From Spirochaeta sp. (lineage in GTDB: Bacteria > Spirochaetota > Spirochaetia > DSM-2461): a stretch of DNA of 5,165 nt. The notes under the pieces were generated by a model, which had not been told where the DNA came from, did no database searches, and worked only from the letters and a program-made list of their open reading frames with translations. The stretch is taken from NCBI GenBank assembly GCA_030635565.1, contig DAOVYP010000195.1, forward strand, positions 1-5,165, in the 5' to 3' direction. Positions 1 to 5,165 of the stretch are shown here, one piece after another. Within the stretch, counting starts at the first letter, position 1. The number at the start of each line of letters is the position of its first letter. The position numbers and the translations under genes are program-made.

Positions 1-2434
1 CCTGGACCTCTTCGGTGACACCCGGAACATCAACTTTATCGGCGGTGATATGTCCGCCACCGGAGCCGAAGGCCTCACCGTCAGCACCGAAGGGACTCTT
101 GTGGCTGTGGATCAGGGCTCGGTGAACCTCAATCGCGAAGAAGGTGAGCAAACCAGTATCACCGTCTCCCGGGGCGAGGCCACAGTAAACACGGCAGAAG
201 GCACAACCGTCGTCGGAACCGAGTCGATTCTGCACATCGATGAGGCCAGCGGCGCGGCAGTGCGCGAACACGTTGTCCTTGCGGTCATAACGCCTGAACC
301 GAATGCCTTATTGCTTACCTATGACACGAAAAGACGCGTGGATTTCGCCTGGGATCTTTTCGCCGACTGGGCTGAGCCGACACTCGAAGTTTCCGCCGAT
401 CCGACGTTCAGGGATACCGGGACCCTACTCCGCGTCGAGTCTGATACCAGGACCAGTCTGCAGCTCGACCCGGGGCTCTGGTACTGGCGGGTTGTCAATG
501 CCGTTGATGGTGCTTCAGGTCCAGTCAACGTTTTCTCAGTCGAATTGGAACGGATAGCGGATCCGACATCCCCGTCCCCTGAACTGGTGATACCATTCCG
601 GGGAGATGCACCCACAGTATCCTTCCAGTGGAACAGGGCATGGTTTGCCGATTCATATACCCTGGAATTAGCCCGCAATGCGTCATTCGCCAATGTACCG
701 ATCATCAGGGATGTCTCAGGAACTTCGATCCTGATTGAAAATCTCAGCGCAGGAAACTGGTGGTGGCGCATCACTCCGGAATACCGGCGGGGGATACTGG
801 ACATTCCCATAACTCCGGACCCGAGAAGCTTCGTACTGGAACAGAGAGTCGGCCACGATCCGGTGTCGCTGGTCAGTCCTGCTGATGAAGCCTCCATTTC
901 GGCTCTGGACGTCCGGGACGGTGTCCAGTTCAGATGGCAGAACCGGGATGGCCTGATTTCTTATCAGATCAAAGTAGCCGACAATGACGGGATGACCCGG
1001 ATTCTGGCCGAATCCGAGGGTCCCGAGAACTGGAAAACCCTCCTCCCCGCCCTCAAACCCGAAACTTATTTCTGGCTGGTGGAAGCCGTCGCCGCCGATG
1101 GCCTGCCGGTCCCGGTATCTGAAACCCGCAGCTTCACCATTCGCCCGCTCACCGGTTCTGTGGAGCTCATCGATCCTTCCCAGGGGGAAATAAAAGAACT
1201 CGAACCATATTCCTCTCACACATTTGTATGGCGCAGCAGCATTCCGGGAACCGCACGCTTCCAGCTCGCCCGAATCAAGGATACGACGAGCGGTGAAAGG
1301 GTGAAAATCATCGAAAGCCTTGTCCGGGGAGAAACCTTCACCGCCCCCCTGCCCGGAGAGGGCACTTACGTCTGGCAGATTCAAATCCTGGACGACGGCG
1401 GCCGGACCCTGCGTGAAAGCCCGGAAGCTCATTTCCTCCTCCGCTCCGGGTTCAGTCCACCGATATTGAGCAATCCGAGACCCGGTACGGTCATCAGCCT
1501 CGTAGGTTCGTCCGCCGTATCCATCGGCTGGGACCCTTCCCCCGGTGCCGATGCCTACCGGGTGGTTCTGAAAGCCCCGAACGGTACCGTCGTCGGTCGG
1601 GACGACCGGGTTATCGGTCTTGACCGGGAATTCTCTCTCAGCACTGCAGGGAGCGCGGCCGAAGGCGAGGGAACCTACAGCGTGGAACTCACATCCATAA
1701 GAGATAATCCACCCCCCGGCGCCGCAAGAACCAGTGAAACCGCGACATATCGATTTGAAGTGGGTGATTTCGTCCAGTATTCCGCTGCTCTGCCTGCATC
1801 CCCCCCAAACGGCGCCACCATCAGTGCCCTGGAATCCCTGCGGAACGGGGTCACATTGAGCTGGAATCAGGATCCGCCTCTGGGCCGCTACACCGTGGAA
1901 ATCGACAACGGCACAGTCACCAGGCTCTACCAGACCTCAGAGCCCGCCCTCAACCTGGAAGCCCTCGAATCGGGCAGCTATCGCTGGATCATCCGCTCCC
2001 GGGACAGTTTCGGTCAGGAAGCTCCCGACAGCCGGATTTCACGCTTTACCATCGGCGAACTTCCGGCCCTTGCCCGGCCCACTGTGACATCGCCGGGTTC
2101 GGGTGAAGATGTAGATATGACCGGCCGAAGGAATCTCGTATTCACCTGGCAAAGCGTCAACGGGGCTGATTTCTACGATCTGGCGCTGTATGTTGAAGGT
2201 TCAGGATCGCCGCTGCTGAGAGAAACGGGGTTAACCGGGACACGATACACCCTGGATAACCTTCGAATACTGGATGTGGGGAATTTTCTTCTCACAATCC
2301 AGGCCCGTACCGAATACGAGGACGTGGGTGTCACCCGCACAAGTCCCAGGGTCAGGGTACCCTTCTCCCTCTCGGTGAATATTGCCGACACGGCGCCGAC
2401 GATCCTCACCGACGAGCTGCAGTATGCCGAGTAG
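1..2434 (+). CDS. FecR-like domain protein with seven Fn3-like modules (5' end missing)
   Basis: The frame is open to the left edge: the first whole codon is at 2 and the first ATG, at 50, lies inside the domain, so the true start is upstream. About 810 residues are visible. Numbered from the ATG at 50, residues 1-75 are a Gly/Thr/Val/Glu-rich run of short beta strands ending GTESILHID, which resembles a FecR domain. Residues 77-776 form seven Fn3-like modules of about 100 residues, each with a B-strand Trp (101, 194, 296, 394, 494, 605, 700) and usually a later G-x-Y/W-x-W strand. A short acidic tail ends QYAE. No membrane segment or barrel is visible, so a periplasmic or envelope location is inferred; the signal peptide or anchor would lie upstream. 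FecR domains classically act in the periplasm with a FecI sigma factor, but no sigma or TonB gene is seen here, so a scaffold or ligand-binding role is as likely. Gene B starts before this gene ends. Confidence 0.85.
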   Translation, partial: LDLFGDTRNINFIGGDMSATGAEGLTVSTEGTLVAVDQGSVNLNREEGEQTSITVSRGEATVNTAEGTTVVGTESILHIDEASGAAVREHVVLAVITPEPNALLLTYDTKRRVDFAWDLFADWAEPTLEVSADPTFRDTGTLLRVESDTRTSLQLDPGLWYWRVVNAVDGASGPVNVFSVELERIADPTSPSPELVIPFRGDAPTVSFQWNRAWFADSYTLELARNASFANVPIIRDVSGTSILIENLSAGNWWWRITPEYRRGILDIPITPDPRSFVLEQRVGHDPVSLVSPADEASISALDVRDGVQFRWQNRDGLISYQIKVADNDGMTRILAESEGPENWKTLLPALKPETYFWLVEAVAADGLPVPVSETRSFTIRPLTGSVELIDPSQGEIKELEPYSSHTFVWRSSIPGTARFQLARIKDTTSGERVKIIESLVRGETFTAPLPGEGTYVWQIQILDDGGRTLRESPEAHFLLRSGFSPPILSNPRPGTVISLVGSSAVSIGWDPSPGADAYRVVLKAPNGTVVGRDDRVIGLDREFSLSTAGSAAEGEGTYSVELTSIRDNPPPGAARTSETATYRFEVGDFVQYSAALPASPPNGATISALESLRNGVTLSWNQDPPLGRYTVEIDNGTVTRLYQTSEPALNLEALESGSYRWIIRSRDSFGQEAPDSRISRFTIGELPALARPTVTSPGSGEDVDMTGRRNLVFTWQSVNGADFYDLALYVEGSGSPLLRETGLTGTRYTLDNLRILDVGNFLLTIQARTEYEDVGVTRTSPRVRVPFSLSVNIADTAPTILTDELQYAE
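278..2377 (+). repeat. Array of seven Fn3-like protein repeats
   Basis: Seven diverged modules lie in tandem at about residues 77-167, 175-264, 270-364, 368-465, 469-571, 579-668 and 674-776 (numbered from the ATG at 50). Each begins near a P-x-x-G turn, then has hydrophobic-x-W (FAW, FQW, FRW, FVW, IGW, LSW, FTW) and later a G-x-aromatic strand (GLWYW, GNWWW, ETYFW, GTYVW, GTYSV, GSYRW, GNFLL). The Trp-to-Trp spacing is 93, 102, 98, 100, 111 and 95 residues. The DNA copies are well diverged, so the array is old and not a recent slippage product. Module boundaries are estimates. Confidence 0.75.
2424..2434 (+). promoter_or_regulatory. Overlapping stop/start junction of genes A and B (translational coupling)
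   Basis: The ATG of gene B (2424-2426) lies 6 nt ahead of the TAG of gene A (2432-2434), giving an 11-nt overlap in a different frame. Only a weak GAG (2414-2416, 7 nt from the ATG) could serve as Shine-Dalgarno. Start of gene B therefore probably depends on ribosomes finishing gene A. Coupling is inferred from the geometry. Confidence 0.6.
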
Positions 2435-3938
2435 AAGATGCAATGAAACAAAACGCCTTCGATTTATCCTGTTTCTGCTGACCTTCCTGTCGGCCGCCGT
2501 GGCTCTGCCGGCCCAGGAAAAAATTGAATGGGAGCCAGTCGAAGGGGCCGACCATTACCGCATCGAGATTCGCCAGGATGGAAAACTCATCCTGGAAACC
2601 CGGAGTGATAAGCCCCGGATTCCCCTCTTTCTCCCCCCGGGTGAATACGATTTTCTGGTGAAAGTCATCAACACCTTCGGGAAAATCGCTTCAGTCGGCG
2701 AATGGAGCCTCCTGAAAATTACGGTACCGGATATCCCTTTCATCATCGATTTCCTGCCGATGGAAATCCACGAAGGCGGTGAGACCGTCTTCAGAACACG
2801 GGTCAGCGGTCTGGTTTCCGACCCCGGGGAATCAACCGTCTTCATGCTGGAAGATACGGAAGGTAAGCAGCTTCAGCTGGAATCCGAACTATCTGCCACG
2901 ACACCTGAGGGTCAAAACGGTGACTGGAAAGAAGTGATTCTGAAGGCCCGGCGACAGGAACCCGGCCAGGGTCTCTGGACACTCGTGATGACCAATCCCG
3001 ACGGCCGGGAGAATCGGATGGGCGATGCACTCGTCGTCCTCGATCGGCTTCGTCCCAGAATCCGTAAGTTCAACCCGAAAAAAATACCCGCCGGAGAAGT
3101 CCACAACACGGCGGTGCTTGAAATCACCGGAATGGAAAGTGGCGCAATAGTGGAATTCTCAGGCCCTTCGGAATTCCAGGCCACGCTCCTGAAAAAGAGC
3201 GACGACGGTATCCTGGAGTACAGTTTGAACCTGCAGGACGTCGAAACCGGATGGTATTCGGTGAGAATCACCAATCCCTCAGGAGATTCGGATTACAAGG
3301 AAAAAGTATTCGAAGTTCTCCCGGCAGAACCAACACCTGAAGAAATCGCTGCGGCCAACGCCTTGAAAATCGACGACAGGGAACCCCGGCCCATCCCTGA
3401 ATTTCCCCGTTCCGTCTTCGGCGGCTGGCATTTCACCTTGCCCGTCGGCTCAACTTCCGAATACTTCAATAACGGTTATGCCGGATTGTCACTGGGGTTT
3501 TCTCAAAAAATCCAAAACGATCTGATCAGACGTATCCCCGGATTCGGCGGGTTTGCATGGGATTTCACCTTCAGCTACTCACATAACAAAACCACCTTTC
3601 CTCTCATCGAAATCAACCTCAACCGCTATATTTTTCTCCTGGGACTCAACTACACCACGTCCTTCGACTTCCCCCTGAACCTGATTGTCAGGGCCGGCGG
3701 CGGATTCGGCTTCTCAATTTACACATCTCCGGATTACAGTCGTGACGAATGGCTCGGTCCTTTCGCATTGAGAGATCTGGATTCGTTGGATTTCATTGTA
3801 AGATTCGGCATCGGCGCCCGTTACGACATCAATACCAGGTGGTATGTCGATCTTACCTGCGATTTTTCCGCAACCTTCTACATGAGTCGAACAGCATGGT
3901 CCATACAGCCCAGGCTCGAAGGAGGTTGGCGATGGTAG
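2424..3938 (+). CDS. Exported protein with Fn3-like and Ig/IPT-like modules and C-terminal outer-membrane beta-barrel
   Basis: This is a 504-residue protein. The ATG at 2424 was chosen because it gives a normal signal peptide: basic n-region (RR, KRLR), hydrophobic core FILFLLTFLSAAVAL, and likely cleavage at about residue 30, before QEK. There is no lipobox Cys. Residues 33-101 are one Fn3-like module (W36, G73/Y75). Residues 103-207 and 208-298 are two Ig/IPT-like modules, each closing with an N-P-x-G turn (N191, N284). Residues 299-332 are a Pro/Glu/Ala-rich linker. Residues 333-504 alternate polar and hydrophobic or aromatic residues in about eight strands, ending GGWRW; a terminal aromatic residue is the usual Bam recognition feature of outer-membrane barrels. 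An even-stranded barrel would leave the N-terminal arm in the periplasm, which is an inference. The gene is coupled to gene A and overlaps its paralogue gene C by 7 nt. Function is unknown; a porin or transporter role is possible but unsupported. Confidence 0.85.
   Translation: MPSRRCNETKRLRFILFLLTFLSAAVALPAQEKIEWEPVEGADHYRIEIRQDGKLILETRSDKPRIPLFLPPGEYDFLVKVINTFGKIASVGEWSLLKITVPDIPFIIDFLPMEIHEGGETVFRTRVSGLVSDPGESTVFMLEDTEGKQLQLESELSATTPEGQNGDWKEVILKARRQEPGQGLWTLVMTNPDGRENRMGDALVVLDRLRPRIRKFNPKKIPAGEVHNTAVLEITGMESGAIVEFSGPSEFQATLLKKSDDGILEYSLNLQDVETGWYSVRITNPSGDSDYKEKVFEVLPAEPTPEEIAAANALKIDDREPRPIPEFPRSVFGGWHFTLPVGSTSEYFNNGYAGLSLGFSQKIQNDLIRRIPGFGGFAWDFTFSYSHNKTTFPLIEINLNRYIFLLGLNYTTSFDFPLNLIVRAGGGFGFSIYTSPDYSRDEWLGPFALRDLDSLDFIVRFGIGARYDINTRWYVDLTCDFSATFYMSRTAWSIQPRLEGGWRW
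3919..3925 (+). promoter_or_regulatory. Shine-Dalgarno of gene C
   Basis: AAGGAGG sits 6 nt before the ATG at 3932. This fixes the start of gene C at 3932 rather than at the in-frame ATG at 3749, which would place 61 extra residues, with no signal peptide at the front, inside gene B. The same bases encode the last residues of gene B. Confidence 0.85.
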
Positions 3939-5053
3939 TCCGGCGCAGTCTGTTCATACTGCTTGTTTTATTGACCTCCGGCACCACTGTCTTCGGCCAG
4001 GATGCCACCACTCTGGGAACCAATGAGGGATCGGTTACCATCGAATGGGAATCTCTGGAAGCTTCATACCGTATTGAGGTGCGACGGGACGGCCAGGTAT
4101 TCATCGATACCGAGCAATCCGAGAGCGAGCTTAATCTCAATCTGGCACCCGGATTCTACGAGTACAGAATCCATGTCCTCAATCCCTTCGGCAAGGAAGT
4201 CTCGGCCTCCGAATGGCTGCCGCTCAAAGTCCAGAGTTCCCGAATTCCCTATTTTCGTGTGAGAACCCCCCTGGTCATCTGGGAGGGAGACACAGGAATT
4301 GAAATGATTGTGGAGTCATCCAACCTGAGAGAGGGAACCGTTTTCCAGCTCTCCAAAGGCGATCGTCGATTTCCCACGGAATGGCAGAGTGACGGCAATC
4401 TCTACATCGTCAGATTAACCGAATCAGCCATTGAACCCGGCAGCTGGGACCTGGAAGCCGCCGATCCGTCAGGAGAGACATTCGTCCATCCCGATGCCCT
4501 CATCGTCAGGCCCACCCGCTCGCCGAATATCCAGAATCTGGATACACGGGAAGTCCCCCCAGAAGGCCTGGTCCCGATAGAAATAAAGGGTGAAGCCTTC
4601 GATTCTGAAATGTCCGTCAGGTTCGAAGGACCGGCTGGAGATTTGCCTGTGACGGCCGTGGAAATCATCGAAGGCAACAGGGCCCTGGTTTATCTGGATA
4701 TGAATGATGCCCAACCGGGCGACTACACCCTCATCGTCTCGAATCCCGCCGGAGATGAAACCCGGAAGGAAAATGCCATAACCGTTACCGAACCGGTAAT
4801 CGAGGAAATCATTAAAAAACAACCCCGGTTCGATTTCCAGATCGGGTATGCACCGACATTTATATTCATACCGGATAACAATGAAATCCTGCCGGTGTTC
4901 CTGGGTTTCGATTTCGCAGCTTTATTCCATTCGGGCTGGAAGGCGCCCTTCCTCCGGGGGGTCGGACTGGAGGCAAGGGCCTTCGTCGGCGTTTCAGGAC
5001 CAGGCGACCAGGGCCGCATCAACGGCATCGGCAGCCTGGATCTATCAGGCTGA
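3932..5053 (+). CDS. Paralogue of gene B: exported Fn3/Ig-like protein with a short, apparently truncated C-terminal barrel
   Basis: This is a 373-residue protein. The start is set by the strong Shine-Dalgarno and a clear signal peptide: MVVRR, then a hydrophobic core to about residue 20, with likely cleavage after VFG (residue 22). It follows gene B module by module. The Fn3-like module is at residues 35-101 (W39, G74/Y76). The two Ig/IPT-like modules are at about 104-195 and 196-286, with turns DPSG (178-181) and NPAG (271-274). A short linker leads to barrel-like strands from residue 299 (FDFQIGYAPTFIF, FLGFDFAALF, GVGLEARAFVGV, GIGSLDLSG). The frame then ends at TGA 5051-5053, where gene B continues for about 100 more residues. 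The protein therefore has about four predicted strands and no terminal aromatic residue. It may be a broken gene, a gene cut by a rearrangement or by a contig-end error, or a natural short form. If intact, an outer-membrane location is likely; function is unknown. Confidence 0.75.
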   Translation: MVVRRSLFILLVLLTSGTTVFGQDATTLGTNEGSVTIEWESLEASYRIEVRRDGQVFIDTEQSESELNLNLAPGFYEYRIHVLNPFGKEVSASEWLPLKVQSSRIPYFRVRTPLVIWEGDTGIEMIVESSNLREGTVFQLSKGDRRFPTEWQSDGNLYIVRLTESAIEPGSWDLEAADPSGETFVHPDALIVRPTRSPNIQNLDTREVPPEGLVPIEIKGEAFDSEMSVRFEGPAGDLPVTAVEIIEGNRALVYLDMNDAQPGDYTLIVSNPAGDETRKENAITVTEPVIEEIIKKQPRFDFQIGYAPTFIFIPDNNEILPVFLGFDFAALFHSGWKAPFLRGVGLEARAFVGVSGPGDQGRINGIGSLDLSG

Positions 5054-5165
5054 ATCACGCTCCAGTGGTATGAGAATCATAGACAAATGTACTGCAGGCA
5101 CGTCAAATGGTCCCCACATGGATACCTATCCCGGGACGGTCATAAGATCCTGTTCCGGCTCCTCG
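5054..5165. other. Unassigned 112-nt tail after gene C
   Basis: No gene, terminator or RNA can be supported here. The gene C frame has no further stop after its TGA up to the window edge, but the translation is rich in His, Arg and Cys and does not look like barrel strands. A second + frame is also open, without a ribosome binding site. There is a small perfect inverted repeat, TATGA-GAA-TCATA (5069-5081), too short for a terminator and with no T-run. Confidence 0.5.

Noticed and set aside
716..1432. Long minus-strand open frame (238 codons), and a similar one at 319-897
   Set aside because: Both lie opposite gene A, whose frame encodes clear repeated modules. The minus translations show no domain, signal or repeat, so they are shadows of a GC-rich coding strand.
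2382..2423. TTG start for gene B
   Set aside because: It adds 14 Arg/Ser/Thr-rich residues before a complete signal peptide, and the GGTGA ahead of it is too close to the start; the ATG at 2424 is simpler.
2443..2481. ATG with a short frame starting MKQNAF
   Set aside because: It is out of frame with gene B and stops after 12 codons.
3749..3931. Upstream extension of gene C inside gene B
   Set aside because: The extension has no signal peptide and overlaps the gene B barrel; the Shine-Dalgarno and signal peptide at 3932 settle the start.
4814..4820. AAAAAAC as a possible programmed frameshift site in gene C
   Set aside because: The zero frame reads AAA AAA C, not the A AAA AAC phase needed for -1 slippage, and barrel-like sequence continues in the original frame after it.
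5069..5081. Inverted repeat TATGA-GAA-TCATA as a terminator or operator
   Set aside because: Arms of only 5 bp, AT-rich and without a following T-run; expected by chance.
5103..5165. Possible 3' end of a converging minus-strand gene (20 open codons ending in TGA)
   Set aside because: The Gly-rich tail is too short to recognise, and an open stretch of this size arises easily by chance.

Overview
The window looks like a piece of a spirochaete chromosome (Spirochaetota, perhaps a free-living Spirochaetales lineage). Base composition is moderately GC-rich. The assignment rests on protein style: a FecR-type domain joined to a long row of fibronectin-III-like (Fn3) modules, followed by signal-peptide proteins with Ig-like modules and a C-terminal outer-membrane barrel. 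I know this arrangement from spirochaete genomes. It is a family-level inference, not a database result.

Layout: three genes lie head to tail on the + strand and fill almost everything. Gene A (1-2434) enters from the left already open and lacks its N-terminus. It holds the end of a FecR-like repeat region and seven Fn3-like modules. Gene B (2424-3938) overlaps gene A by 11 nt. It encodes a signal peptide, one Fn3-like module, two Ig/IPT-like modules and a C-terminal beta-barrel of about eight strands ending in Trp. Gene C (3932-5053) overlaps gene B by 7 nt behind a strong Shine-Dalgarno. It is a diverged tandem paralogue of gene B, but its reading frame stops about half way through the barrel. 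The last 112 nt (5054-5165) hold nothing I can assign.

The overlaps imply one transcript with coupled translation, and no promoter or terminator is visible. The same W...Y Fn3-like module occurs in all three proteins (nine copies). The simplest reading is an envelope assembly: a FecR/Fn3 periplasmic scaffold working with two barrel proteins whose Ig-like arms face the periplasm. No substrate or signal can be named from the sequence. The points most worth checking are the truncated barrel of gene C, the tandem duplication, and the function of this FecR/Fn3/barrel cassette. I see no RNA genes, CRISPR arrays or identifiable mobile elements.
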